Source: Bacteroidales bacterium
Lineage (GTDB): Bacteria > Bacteroidota > Bacteroidia > Bacteroidales > P3
NCBI GenBank assembly: GCA_024400495.1
Contig: JAKSMR010000014.1
Span: 1 to 58,480, forward strand
Length of the DNA stretch: 58,480 bases
Direction of reading: 5' to 3'
In this document: positions 26,621 through 34,832 of the stretch, piece after piece
Numbering within the stretch: position 1 is the stretch's first letter
Layout: the number at the start of each line of letters is the position of its first letter
The notes under the pieces: model-generated
What the model saw: the letters and a program-made list of their open reading frames with translations, nothing else
Told to the model about the DNA's origin: nothing
The model's database searches: none
Program-made: the position numbers and the translations under genes

Positions 26621-26628
26621 CAAAAGTA
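26621..26628 (-). promoter_or_regulatory. rpmH promoter -7 box
   Basis: The minus strand reads TACTTTTG followed by C, 22 nt before the start codon. Confidence 0.8.
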
Positions 26629-26754
26629 CACAAAAAAAATAATACGGCAAGAAAAACTTTGCTCCAATTGTTGATAACAATATTTAATTCGCTATTTTTC
26701 AACATAATAAAGTTGTTAAATAAATTTGTTTTTCGCCATTAAAGAAAAAATATG

Positions 26755-26762
26755 TACCTTTG
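26755..26762 (+). promoter_or_regulatory. Promoter -7 box of the TPR-secG transcription unit
   Basis: TACCTTTG followed by C, 36 nt before the ATG at 26799. Confidence 0.8.
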
Positions 26763-26798
26763 CAAAATCAAATTTGAGGAAGAAAAACACAAAATTGC

Positions 26799-27596
26799 AT
26801 GGAAAAGAATGCGTTTAACGATATGATTTTGGCCCCATTTTCGTGTAGCGAGGCTCTACTCAGCGAGTTGCATGAAAAATGCGACCAATTTCCCTACTGC
26901 GCCCTTTTGCAGCAGATGTTGCTGTATTGCGCGAGAACTCTGGGTTCCAGCAACAATCTCGCCGCCATCGAGGCCAAGGCTTCGCTCTATGTGACCGACA
27001 CAAACAAACGTCCTTACGCCACAGAACCCGCCGCCCCTGCCGTCCCAACAAGGGTTGAGACCCCAGCCGAGACTCCTGTTCCCGAGCCCGTTGCAGAGCC
27101 CACTTCTGAGACCACTCCCGAGGCCGAGCCCACCCCCGAGACTAAGGAAGAGATCCGCGAGGCCGTCGCCACAGAGATGCCTGCCGAAAGCAAGCCCGAA
27201 ACCCTCAAGGACATCAAGATCGAGCAGCCCGAGGAAAAAGAAGAGGAAAAAGGAGCCGAAAAGTACGATGTCATCAAAGAGATAAACTCCTACCAGGAGG
27301 TGTCGTTCAAGACCGCTCCCAAGAGCGTGATTCTCTCCAATTTTTTGGAATCGAGCGGCAATCAGACCGAAGAAAATGCCGAAAAGGAACCCGAGTCGGT
27401 GGTGGAATTAGGCAAAAAAAGCATTGCCTCTCACGACTTCGTAGAGACTGAAACTATGGCAGTTATCTATGCCAAACAGGGAAAATACGAGAAAGCTTTG
27501 AATATATATTTGAAATTATTATCTAAAAATCCCGAAAAAAATAGTACTTTTGCACCCCGAATTCAGGAACTGAAAATCTTGTTAGAAAATAAATAA
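26799..27596 (+). CDS. TPR-like protein encoded upstream of secG
   Basis: 265 residues: an N-terminal helical part (1-65), a long low-complexity Pro/Glu/Thr/Ala linker (about 75-165) and a C-terminal single TPR (ETMAVIYAKQGKYEKALNIY, about 218-250). There is no signal peptide or membrane segment. Bacteroidota often encode such a protein directly before secG, and here the gap is 12 nt. Its function is unknown; a cytoplasmic role near the translocon is only suggested by context. Confidence 0.8.
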   Translation: MEKNAFNDMILAPFSCSEALLSELHEKCDQFPYCALLQQMLLYCARTLGSSNNLAAIEAKASLYVTDTNKRPYATEPAAPAVPTRVETPAETPVPEPVAEPTSETTPEAEPTPETKEEIREAVATEMPAESKPETLKDIKIEQPEEKEEEKGAEKYDVIKEINSYQEVSFKTAPKSVILSNFLESSGNQTEENAEKEPESVVELGKKSIASHDFVETETMAVIYAKQGKYEKALNIYLKLLSKNPEKNSTFAPRIQELKILLENK

Positions 27597-27608
27597 AAAA
27601 ATATAAAA

Positions 27609-27953
27609 ATGTACAATTTTATCGTAGTATTGATTCTGATAGTTTGCGTTCTGCTCGCTATCGTTGTGCTGGTTCAGAACTCCAAAGGCGGCGGATTGGC
27701 TGCTAACTTCTCTGCCCCCAACCAGATTATGGGTGTTCGAAAAACCACCGATTTCCTTGAAAAGACCACTTGGACCCTGGCTATCGTGCTTGTAGTTCTC
27801 AGCATCCTCGCCACCGCCCTCATCAGAACCCAGCGTCCCGCTTCCCAGGAAGCCCTGCAGACCGAAGTTGCCGTTGACAATGCGATGACCATTCCCGCAG
27901 CAACCATTCCCGCAGCCGAGGCTCCCGTCGCTGAAGCTCCTGTAGCTGAATAA
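27609..27953 (+). CDS. secG: Preprotein translocase subunit SecG
   Basis: 114 residues. Two membrane segments (about 4-24 and 53-75) flank the conserved cytoplasmic loop VLVQNSKGGGLAANF. SecG is the small stimulating subunit of SecYEG. The C-terminal tail after residue 80 is an Ala/Pro/Glu-rich repeat (AATIPAAEAPVAEAPVAE), common in Bacteroidota. Confidence 0.95.
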   Translation: MYNFIVVLILIVCVLLAIVVLVQNSKGGGLAANFSAPNQIMGVRKTTDFLEKTTWTLAIVLVVLSILATALIRTQRPASQEALQTEVAVDNAMTIPAATIPAAEAPVAEAPVAE

Positions 27954-27978
27954 CATAGGTCAACAAACAAAAAACGTT

Positions 27979-28008
27979 AGAGATTTGCCCCAACTCGGCA
28001 AGTCTCTT
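27979..28008 (+). terminator. secG terminator
   Basis: AGAGATTTGCC-CCAACTC-GGCAAGTCTCT with one mismatch, then TTCTTTTT. Confidence 0.75.
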
Positions 28009-28027
28009 TCTTTTTCCTAAAAAGGAC

Positions 28028-29470
28028 ATGGACACCCATCAGCTGGTACAACGCCTCATCTTCTCCTACTTCCCCCACACTCCCACCCAGGGGCAGCAGG
28101 AGGCCTGTGAGCTATTGTCGGAGTTTCTTTTCGACCCCGACCCCCACTCGGCGTTCATGCTCAAGGGCTATGCCGGCACGGGAAAGACCTCGCTCGTGAG
28201 CGCCATCATCCAGTCGGCGCCCCAGCTCAAGATCAAGACCCTCCTCCTCGCCCCTACCGGGCGCGCAGCCAAGGTGCTCTCGGGCTACTCGCATCGCAAA
28301 GCCTACACCATCCACAAGAAGATCTACACTACCGTCATCGACCCCTCGGGCAACGTCCATTGCGTCCGAGCCCAAAACAAGCACGCCTATACATTATTTA
28401 TTGTAGACGAAGCCTCGATGATCGGGACCGACAGCATGGAAGGAGCCCTGTTCGGCCGCCGCAGTCTGCTGGAGGACCTGATCGAATACGTGGAGGAAGG
28501 CTCCCATTGCCGACTTCTTTTTATCGGCGACACAGCCCAGCTCCCCCCCGTGGGGTCGATGGAGAGTCCAGCCCTCTCGGTAGAGTACCTGCAGTCGATC
28601 TCCGACCTGAAAATTTTCGACTACGAGCTCACCGAAGTCGTCCGCCAAGAGTCGCAGTCGGGAATCCTCCACAACGCAACCCAGATACGCGACCGCATCT
28701 CCTTCATGGAGGACTTCGACGAGGTGGAGATGCCGCTCTTCGACCTTGGGAGCCACAAAGACGTGGTGCGTCTCAATGGCGAGGACCTGGAGGACACGCT
28801 CAATAGCGAGTACTCCAACTTCTCGCAAGAGGATGTCGTCTTTGTGACACGCTCGAACAAGCGGGCCAACCAGTTCAACCAGGAGATCCGCAACCGTATC
28901 CTCTACCGCGAAGAGGAGATCAACGCCGGAGACTACCTGATGGTTGTGAAGAACAACTATTTCTGGCTCGACAAAGACTCCGACATGGGGTTCATCGCCA
29001 ACGGCGACATCATCGAAGTGCTTGCCGTACGCAACCATCAGGACCTGTATGGCTTCCATTTTGTTGACATCATAGCCCGATTTATCGACTATCCCGACGC
29101 GCCCAATCTGGAATGCAAGATTATGTTGGAGACGCTCCATTCCGAGTCTCCCTCGTTGACCAAAGACGAGTCGCAACAGCTCTTTTCGTCCGTGATGGAG
29201 GATTATGCCGATGTGGCCATCAAGTCTGAGCGGCTGCGCATGGTGCGGGAAAACCCCTACTTCAACGCCCTCCAGGTGAAGTTCGCCTATGCCCTCACCT
29301 GTCACAAGACACAAGGCGGCCAATGGGCCACGGTCTTTATCGACCAAGGATATATGACCGACGACCTGCTCAACAAGGAATATCTGCGCTGGCTCTATAC
29401 CGCCATCACGCGAGCCACACACAAAGTCTACCTGCTCAACTTCCAGAGCAGCTTCTTCGACGAAGCCTAG
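28028..29470 (+). CDS. RecD2-like ATP-dependent DNA helicase (SF1B)
   Basis: 480 residues. Walker A is GYAGTGKTSL (about 47-56) and Walker B is LFIVDEASMIGTD (about 125-137). Helicase motif III is LFIGDTAQLPPVGS, and the C-terminal UvrD_C_2 motifs are TCHKTQGGQW and YTAITRAT. This is the compact single-protein form found in Bacteroidota, without the N-terminal domain of RecD2. It probably unwinds DNA 5' to 3' in repair. Transcribed alone after the secG terminator. Confidence 0.9.
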   Translation: MDTHQLVQRLIFSYFPHTPTQGQQEACELLSEFLFDPDPHSAFMLKGYAGTGKTSLVSAIIQSAPQLKIKTLLLAPTGRAAKVLSGYSHRKAYTIHKKIYTTVIDPSGNVHCVRAQNKHAYTLFIVDEASMIGTDSMEGALFGRRSLLEDLIEYVEEGSHCRLLFIGDTAQLPPVGSMESPALSVEYLQSISDLKIFDYELTEVVRQESQSGILHNATQIRDRISFMEDFDEVEMPLFDLGSHKDVVRLNGEDLEDTLNSEYSNFSQEDVVFVTRSNKRANQFNQEIRNRILYREEEINAGDYLMVVKNNYFWLDKDSDMGFIANGDIIEVLAVRNHQDLYGFHFVDIIARFIDYPDAPNLECKIMLETLHSESPSLTKDESQQLFSSVMEDYADVAIKSERLRMVRENPYFNALQVKFAYALTCHKTQGGQWATVFIDQGYMTDDLLNKEYLRWLYTAITRATHKVYLLNFQSSFFDEA

Positions 29471-29572
29471 CCTTCCCTATACAGCAACCCCCTTCTTGCG
29501 CCGGAGTAGCGCCCCTATTTTGCCCACATAATGCCTGGGTGATGCCCGCCTAGCGCCTAGGTAGCGCCTGCA

Positions 29573-29609
29573 ATTCCAGATGCTACCCGCCCTATTCCAG
29601 ATGCTACCC
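29573..29609. repeat. 21-bp-spaced direct repeat ATTCCAGATGCTACCC
   Basis: ATTCCAGATGCTACCC occurs at 29573-29588 and 29594-29609, amid GCGCC-rich words (TAGCGCCTAGGTAGCGCC) similar to those at 14320-14390. Confidence 0.75.
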
Positions 29610-29639
29610 ATATGCTATATAGGCGCTGCTGGGGTGCTT

Positions 29640-30020
29640 CAGGATGGTGCAAAGGGGGCACCTCTGCCTTGCGGGAGAACCCGACGACTACCAGCAGCCC
29701 CCCAAAACAGCAACCGCCAGGAGGTGCCTCTTAGAGATCGAGCCATTCGCCCTTGCTGCCGCCACTTTCTGCTACTCGGATGCCATGTTTCCCCACGACT
29801 CCTTCTCCTTCTGGTCGGGACAGAGAAATTCTGCTTCGCCCCAATGTGTGCACGAAAATGGGGAAAAGCATAGGCAAAGGGGGCTGATGCGCGTTTTTGA
29901 GGTCTGAAAAAGGGGCAAATTGAGGCATCCTGTGCCCTTTCCGAGCCCAAGCATTACAGGAGGTTGGGGAGTTGCGATATCGTATTTCATTGGTTTGTTG
30001 CTTTTTAGGGAACAAAGAGC
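29640..30020 (-). repeat. Conserved segment beside family-2 locus 2
   Basis: On the minus strand it follows the right arm of locus 2 and contains TGAAATACGATATCGCAACT, GGATGCCTCAATTTGCCCC, CAGACCTCAAAAACGC and AGCAGAAAGTGGCGGCA, shared with the other three loci. Broken frames give GKGTGCLNLPLFQTSK and EFLCPDQ, matching GKGTKCIKILFKQTSK and EFLYPDQ at 58009. It is therefore a decayed copy. Confidence 0.7.
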
Positions 30021-30035
30021 TGTCGTTGAGCATTA

Positions 30036-30169
30036 CATTACAGCATTACAGTCCGAATTTGAGAGGTATACATAGCACCTTTGAATTATATATATTATTA
30101 ATAATTAATTAGTTATATAGTATATAAGGGTGTTGTTGATACACTTTTTTCGACTGTAATGCTGTAATG
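30036..30169 (-). repeat. Family-2 locus 2: AT core with 18-bp perfect inverted repeat
   Basis: Arms CATTACAGCATTACAGTC (30036-30053) and its exact complement (30152-30169). The left arm continues with another CATTA unit. The core on the minus strand reads ACACCCTTATATACTATATA, ACTAATTAATTATTAATA, TTCAAAGGTGCTA. The arm unit (CATTACAG) differs from locus 1 (TGTTACA). Confidence 0.9.
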
Positions 30170-30219
30170 CTGGTTGGCTAATGTGTTGACTTGAAGCGGT
30201 CTGGAGCCAATTTCAAGGC

Positions 30220-30320
30220 TTACCTCTCTACAAGGCTGTTATCTCTACGTGGTTTGGGAACAGCCTTTTTGTGCAGTCCGGCATTGCTGAGCCCGAACCG
30301 CCAGAGCCTGGGGGTAGAGA
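30220..30320 (-). pseudogene. 3' remnant of the family-2 upstream gene
   Basis: The minus strand reads WRFGLSNAGLHKKAVP then KPRRDNSLVER and a stop at 30222-30220. It aligns with WRFLNGNM...AKKAVAKHKEVNCLVER at 56809-57097, with an internal deletion. It lies just upstream of the AT core in the same orientation as the other loci. Confidence 0.65.
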
Positions 30321-30431
30321 TTCTGTTTGATCCTAACAAAGGGAGTCCTCGAGAGTGTTCTTACCCAAGGTGGCTTCGAGGAACAAGAAAAAAAGAGCGA
30401 CACTAGAGGTCGCCTTTATTCTCGGATGAGC

Positions 30432-31376
30432 TTATTTCTTGGGGATGACGAATTTCACGGCCTGGGGCATCTGCTCAATAAGGAAATGGGAGCCGTGCAG
30501 GACCTCTCCATCTAAGCCCAGATAGAATGGCTTGTTGTTTTTCAGCTCCACGGTTCGGCCTTGGCGATAGACGCGGACTTTCTTCCCCAGACGGGTCTCT
30601 GTATACGTTCCCTTGCGGTACTGGCCGATGAGACGGGCAAGCACAAGAAGAGAGATGGGGCGGAAAAGAGAGACCTCTATCAAGCCGTCGTCGACCTTAG
30701 CCTGAGGCGCGCAGCAATATCCGCCTCCTTCGTGAGAGGCATTGGCGAAGGTGCAGAGGAGGAAGGTCTTGTTCCACATCTCCTCTCCGTCGACCTTGAT
30801 CTGGCATCTGTTGTACCGGGAGGAGAAGACCGATTTGACAATAGCGGTAGCATAAGCCCTTTTGCCTCCCAGCAGAGGCCAACGCTTCACCCGTTGCATG
30901 GTGCGGGCCACATCGGCTTCGAGACCGAGATTGCCCACATTGAGGCAATAACGGACCTCGGGGTTCTCGCTATCGAGACGCGTGACGCGCATCAGATCGA
31001 CAGGGACAGCCTCTCCCGCCATAAGTTTTTTGATATCGAGGAAATCCTCCTGAGTGACGCCATATGCCTTTTCGAAATAGCGGACATAATCGTTTCCGCT
31101 ACCCGATGGATGGCAAGCCAGCTCGGCGTTCTCTTGTCCGACCAACCCGCTAACGACCTCGTTAAGGGTGCCGTCGCCGCCGCAAGCATAGAAACGGACG
31201 GCCTGGCCGGGGTGGTCCTTACACCAGCCTGACACAAAACGGGTGCCCTCGCCGGGATCGATCGTGAGGTGCATCCCCCCTTTTACCGAAGAGGGTACCC
31301 TCTTCAGCTTATCGGTAATCGCCTTGGTGGAATTGGAGTTTCCGGCATTGGGGTTTATGACAAAAAGGTGTTCCAT
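30432..31376 (-). CDS. Diacylglycerol kinase-family lipid kinase
   Basis: 314 residues from MEHLFVINPNAGN. DAGK catalytic features are NPNAGNSNSTKA (about 7-18), the nucleotide loop CGGDGTLNEVVSGL (about 64-77), PSGSGNDYVRYF (about 90) and the C-terminal FYLGLDGEV. The family phosphorylates diacylglycerol or related lipids at the inner membrane. An ATG 33 nt further upstream (31409) is excluded because the promoter box at 31394-31387 lies between the two. Transcribed alone. Confidence 0.92.
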   Translation of the reverse strand: MEHLFVINPNAGNSNSTKAITDKLKRVPSSVKGGMHLTIDPGEGTRFVSGWCKDHPGQAVRFYACGGDGTLNEVVSGLVGQENAELACHPSGSGNDYVRYFEKAYGVTQEDFLDIKKLMAGEAVPVDLMRVTRLDSENPEVRYCLNVGNLGLEADVARTMQRVKRWPLLGGKRAYATAIVKSVFSSRYNRCQIKVDGEEMWNKTFLLCTFANASHEGGGYCCAPQAKVDDGLIEVSLFRPISLLVLARLIGQYRKGTYTETRLGKKVRVYRQGRTVELKNNKPFYLGLDGEVLHGSHFLIEQMPQAVKFVIPKK

Positions 31377-31386
31377 AACGAGGGTG

Positions 31387-31394
31387 CAAAGATA
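31387..31394 (-). promoter_or_regulatory. Promoter -7 box that sets the lipid kinase start
   Basis: The minus strand reads TATCTTTG followed by C, 10 nt before the ATG at 31376 and downstream of the alternative ATG. Confidence 0.85.
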
Positions 31395-31429
31395 CACATT
31401 TTTCTCCACTCCAACAAAAATAAATGTCG

Positions 31430-31541
31430 GGGCGACCTCTAAAAATTAGAAAATGAGCAACATTGAATTTTGCATTTTTTCGTTTCTCCCGGGCGCTCTT
31501 AGGTGCAATCCACCCACCGGTCCGATCATTAGAGGCTACCT
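31430..31541 (-). repeat. Family-1 short element E
   Basis: Begins GGCGACCTCTAAAAATTAGAAAATGAGCAAC, close to one end of elements A and B, and ends ATTAGAGGCTACCT. It is about 110 bp and keeps only the termini plus short remnants. It lies 10 bp from element A. Confidence 0.75.
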
Positions 31542-31551
31542 GAAATTGTTT

Positions 31552-31879
31552 AAGGTGACCTCTAATAACTTAGATTGAGATGGATTGCTGCTTATTTTTG
31601 AGCGATTCTGAGAGGAAGCGCGCAGGTGCATAGCGGTGCACCGTTTGTGCAAGCCGAGAGCAGAACAAGCTTGTTTGTTATGCCGAGGCGCCGCCAAATG
31701 TCACGATGAGTAATGTGCCGCCGTTATCTGCGGAGTGAGAGCAGAAGCAGCTTGCTGATTTTGCCGAACCGCAATAACGTCTTGTGTGCAAAAGCGGTTA
31801 CGCTTGGAAGCGCCAAAAAGAAGCAGCAAGACGCTCAAGCTAATGTTACTCATTTTTTCTAATTTTTAGAGGTTACCTT
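31552..31879 (+). repeat. Family-1 full element A (328 bp, MITE-like)
   Basis: Termini are AAGGTGACCTCTAATAA and TTTTTAGAGGTTACCTT. The interior has no ORF but several small palindromes (GGTGCATAGCGGTGCACC, AACAAGCTTGTT). It also has two similar modules beginning GAGAGCAGAA, followed by a palindrome and TGCCGA. The sequence reappears inverted at 56277-56603 with three substitutions and one indel. Target-site duplication is not clear. Confidence 0.92.
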
Positions 31880-31962
31880 AATTTTATAAAATTAAATCAC
31901 CCTTCCGCACAATAAAAAATATTTCTATTCGTTATATTAATATAAATAATAATTGAACATAG

Positions 31963-32361
31963 ATGAAAAGATTTGCATTGTTATTCGCAGCCGTCTGCAT
32001 CGCTATCGGCGCTGCCTCCGCACAGGAACCTGTAAAGAAAACCCAGAACGAGAACGGCACAACTGTCATCAGCGCCCGTCCCACCCAGCAGCACAGCTGC
32101 GCACACTCCTGCGGACACTCTTGCGGCAACCATCAGCAGACTGCCACCAACGCCCAGCACCAGGGCTGCCAGGGAAACCACGGCTGTGCCAGCCATCAGC
32201 AGGCCTCAACCCAAGCCATGGACAAGAGCTGCAACCACAACCATAACGCCCAGGCCGAACAGAAACAGCACCAAGGCTGCAACGGCCAGCATAGCGGCTG
32301 CTCCCACAACCATAACGCCGCCACTACTAATTCTAATCAGAAGACTACTAAAAAGAAATAG
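31963..32361 (+). CDS. Exported His/Cys/Gln-rich small protein
   Basis: 132 residues: signal peptide MKRFALLFAAVCIAIGAASA, then a mature chain of about 110 residues with 13 His and 8 Cys in repeated motifs such as HSCAHSCGHSCG, QGCQGNHGC, CNHNH and CSHNH, and a Lys-rich end (KTTKKK). This composition suggests binding of soft or borderline metals (Zn, Cu, Ni) in the periplasm, by inference from composition only. I recognise no family. The UbiA prenyltransferase gene begins 2 nt after its stop, so the two are probably cotranscribed. Confidence 0.85.
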   Translation: MKRFALLFAAVCIAIGAASAQEPVKKTQNENGTTVISARPTQQHSCAHSCGHSCGNHQQTATNAQHQGCQGNHGCASHQQASTQAMDKSCNHNHNAQAEQKQHQGCNGQHSGCSHNHNAATTNSNQKTTKKK

Positions 32362-32363
32362 AA

Positions 32364-33392
32364 ATGAACCTGAAATTCTGGCTGAACAACGCCCGTACCG
32401 TTGCATTACCACAGAGTGTGACGCCCGCCCTTGCCGCCATCTGCCTGGCTGCTAGCCGATGGAACCGTGCTTTCTACGAAGGTTCTTCCGTATACGATTT
32501 CTCGCTTTGGTTGGCACTCATAGCGCTTCTGGGCGTTATCTGCGCACACCTTAGCGTTAACCTCTTTGACGACTATTTCGACTATAAGAACGCCGGCATC
32601 GAGAGCCGCCAGAAGCTCCAGCGTGCTGGCATGAGAGCCCGCATAGGCAAGGCCAACTACCTGGCAGAAGGGAAAGCGACGCTCGACGAGACTCGTCGCG
32701 TGGCAGTCTGGTTTGGAGTTGTTGCCATCGCCTGTGGCATCGTAGTCCTCCTCTTCCGCGGATGGCCCATCCTCCTTATGGCCGGCATAGGCGGATTCCT
32801 TGGCTTCTTCTATTCTGCCAAGCCTTTCATGCTTTGCTATCGTGGTCTCGGCGAGCTGGTCACCGGAATCATCTTCGGACCCCTTCTCATGCTCGGCATG
32901 GGATTTGCCGCCTGCGGATGCATCCCTTCTGGCATGGGATATGTATCGGCTGCAGTAGGACTTTTGGTGATCAACATCCTCTACACCCACTCCATCATGG
33001 ATGCCGGTCCCGACACTTCGGTAGGGAAGAAGACTCTCGCCACCCTTCTCGGAACTCCCCGGAAGATGCTTCTCGCTTCGCGACTCTTCAACTTCCTGCC
33101 TTTTGTCTTCATCCTGCTGGCCATCGACCTCAAGCTGCTCTCGCCCTGGATGCTGCTCACATTCATCACGCTGCCCATGGCCATCAGCCTGAGCAAGCTC
33201 ATGAGCGACTTCGTGCAGGAGAAGCCCGGCCGTCCCGAGCCCAAGTTCTGGATGGGACCCATGGCCAACTGGAAATCCATCGTTGAAGCCGAACTCGACT
33301 GGTTTATGATCCGCTGGTATCTCTCGCGCAATTACCTCACCTTCTTCATCCTCGTTGCCGCTATCGTAGCTCTCGCAGCTCCTGCCATGTAA
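32364..33392 (+). CDS. UbiA-family prenyltransferase (MenA-like)
   Basis: 342 residues, about eight or nine membrane segments. The first Asp-rich motif is NLFDDYFDYKNAG (about 66-78) and the second lies in HSIMDAGPDTSVGKKTL (about 208-224). MenA prenylates 1,4-dihydroxy-2-naphthoate in menaquinone synthesis; the FYSAKPFMLCYRGLGE segment fits that group. Other UbiA substrates cannot be excluded, and no men genes are adjacent. It forms a tight run with the His/Cys-rich gene upstream and two lipoprotein genes downstream. Confidence 0.85.
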   Translation: MNLKFWLNNARTVALPQSVTPALAAICLAASRWNRAFYEGSSVYDFSLWLALIALLGVICAHLSVNLFDDYFDYKNAGIESRQKLQRAGMRARIGKANYLAEGKATLDETRRVAVWFGVVAIACGIVVLLFRGWPILLMAGIGGFLGFFYSAKPFMLCYRGLGELVTGIIFGPLLMLGMGFAACGCIPSGMGYVSAAVGLLVINILYTHSIMDAGPDTSVGKKTLATLLGTPRKMLLASRLFNFLPFVFILLAIDLKLLSPWMLLTFITLPMAISLSKLMSDFVQEKPGRPEPKFWMGPMANWKSIVEAELDWFMIRWYLSRNYLTFFILVAAIVALAAPAM

Positions 33393-33405
33393 ATACAAGC
33401 CAGTT

Positions 33406-33930
33406 ATGAAAAGACTACTCTTCACCCTCTTTGCCTTCGCCGTTCTGGCATTCGCCAGCTGCGAGAAGGAAGAGGAGCCCCAGAACGACCAGCCGACCAT
33501 TCCTCCTGCCAACAAGATAGACTCCTATCTGGGCAGCTGGAATCTCAACTCTGCCGTTGACTTTACCGTAAGCCATGCCCTTTTCGGCGAAATCCTCTCC
33601 AATACCGTCAACACCACCAGCGAACTCGAAGTGGTGCCTGGCGACGGCGAGGATATGATAATCGGCTACCTCACCCAGCGAGGAATTACCGATACCGTAA
33701 GCGGGATGGTTGCTGAAGACGGACTCCACATCTCCAGCCACTATTACAATTTCGGCTACGACTCCATCAACGTGCGGATGACTGTTCGCCACAACGTCAT
33801 CACCCCCGGAGAAGGCGGGGCTCTTCGTTGGGACGCATCCATCAACGGAGCCACCAGTATCACGTACCAAGGGATTCCACTCTCGGTAAACATAAGCGGC
33901 ACTATGCATAATACCGCTCAACGCAGATAA
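33406..33930 (+). CDS. Putative lipoprotein, paralogue 1
   Basis: 174 residues with lipobox LAFASC (Cys19) and an acidic spacer (EKEEEPQ). A beta-rich, lipocalin-like C-terminal domain begins YLGSWNLNSAVDF. Not recognised as a named family. It shares the GTW/GSW-start and overall plan with the next gene, suggesting tandem duplication. Starts 13 nt after the UbiA gene. Confidence 0.7.
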   Translation: MKRLLFTLFAFAVLAFASCEKEEEPQNDQPTIPPANKIDSYLGSWNLNSAVDFTVSHALFGEILSNTVNTTSELEVVPGDGEDMIIGYLTQRGITDTVSGMVAEDGLHISSHYYNFGYDSINVRMTVRHNVITPGEGGALRWDASINGATSITYQGIPLSVNISGTMHNTAQRR

Positions 33931-33941
33931 TCTATATAACT

Positions 33942-34445
33942 ATGAAAAAGATACTTTGTGTTGCCTTTGCAGCCTTGATGGCCTTTGCGGCCTGCTCAAA
34001 AGAGGAAAGCGAACTCAACAGCCCCAACGTGGGAAATCAAGAGAACAACGACTCCATTACCCCAGCCGAAGCCATGTTTATCGGCACCTGGGACGTCAAC
34101 GCCCATGCCATCATGGACGGAGGGGCACTTGGCAATATCAAACGCGACGAGCAGTCGGTATATACCATCACCCACAACGGCGCTCTCAACTCGGTAGCCA
34201 TCACCCTTTCTTCAGAATATGGCAACTCGACGGCCTATGGCACCATTGACGAGCAAGGCCGCCTGCAGATGGGAGGCTACGACCAGGAGTCCCGGTTCCT
34301 CGGAATGTCCTTCACCATGCATGTCGAGCCCGCCACCATCCCTGTTCCCGAGAACAGCCAGGTTGCCTGGAACTCCACCATCTCCGGCAGAGTGGGCTTC
34401 ATAACCGCCAACGGCACGCTCAGCTTCACCGCAACCAAGCGGTAA
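33942..34445 (+). CDS. Putative lipoprotein, paralogue 2
   Basis: 167 residues with lipobox MAFAAC (Cys18) and a domain beginning FIGTWDVNAHAIMDGG. It has regularly spaced beta strands ending SGRVGFITANGTLSFTATKR. Lipocalin-like by pattern only. It is the last gene of the run, followed directly by a terminator. Confidence 0.7.
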   Translation: MKKILCVAFAALMAFAACSKEESELNSPNVGNQENNDSITPAEAMFIGTWDVNAHAIMDGGALGNIKRDEQSVYTITHNGALNSVAITLSSEYGNSTAYGTIDEQGRLQMGGYDQESRFLGMSFTMHVEPATIPVPENSQVAWNSTISGRVGFITANGTLSFTATKR

Positions 34446-34466
34446 CCCAACCCATCCATAACGCAG

Positions 34467-34501
34467 AAAACAGAGAGCCCGAAGCAACAGCTCTCTGTTT
34501 T
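34467..34501 (+). terminator. Terminator after the lipoprotein pair
   Basis: AAAACAGAGAGC and GCTCTCTGTTTT form a perfect 12-bp stem, 22 nt past the stop codon. Confidence 0.88.
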
Positions 34502-34710
34502 CCGTCTCTTCCATAGGAGAACAGGCAGCCTCTGGCATCGGGGCCAGAAGGAGCCGGAAAACGACATTGCTACCCGCCTAGAGCGAGAGTGACGGCCGGC
34601 TGGAGCGCGACAGCAAGGAGGTTCCCGAAAAAGCAGCAGATCCCGACGAAAAGACGGAAACCAAATCGGCAAAAGCAAAAAATAAATTTTGTTATTTTCC
34701 TGATTTTTTG

Positions 34711-34718
34711 TACTTTTG
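34711..34718 (+). promoter_or_regulatory. lepA promoter -7 box
   Basis: TACTTTTG followed by C, giving a leader of about 110 nt before the ATG at 34833. The rest of 34502-34700 shows nothing recognisable. Confidence 0.8.
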
Positions 34719-34832
34719 CACTTTGCTGGATTGTGTGCCTCACGCGCGAACAATAATAGTTAACAATATGGTTATCAACAGAGAGAGAAGGCACACGCTC
34801 AGCCCACCATCTACCACGATACAAGAAGACTC

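Noticed and set aside
29580-29907. Small plus-strand ORFs of about 90 codons
   Set aside because: They lie opposite the decayed family-2 segment, whose similarity to other loci is on the minus strand.
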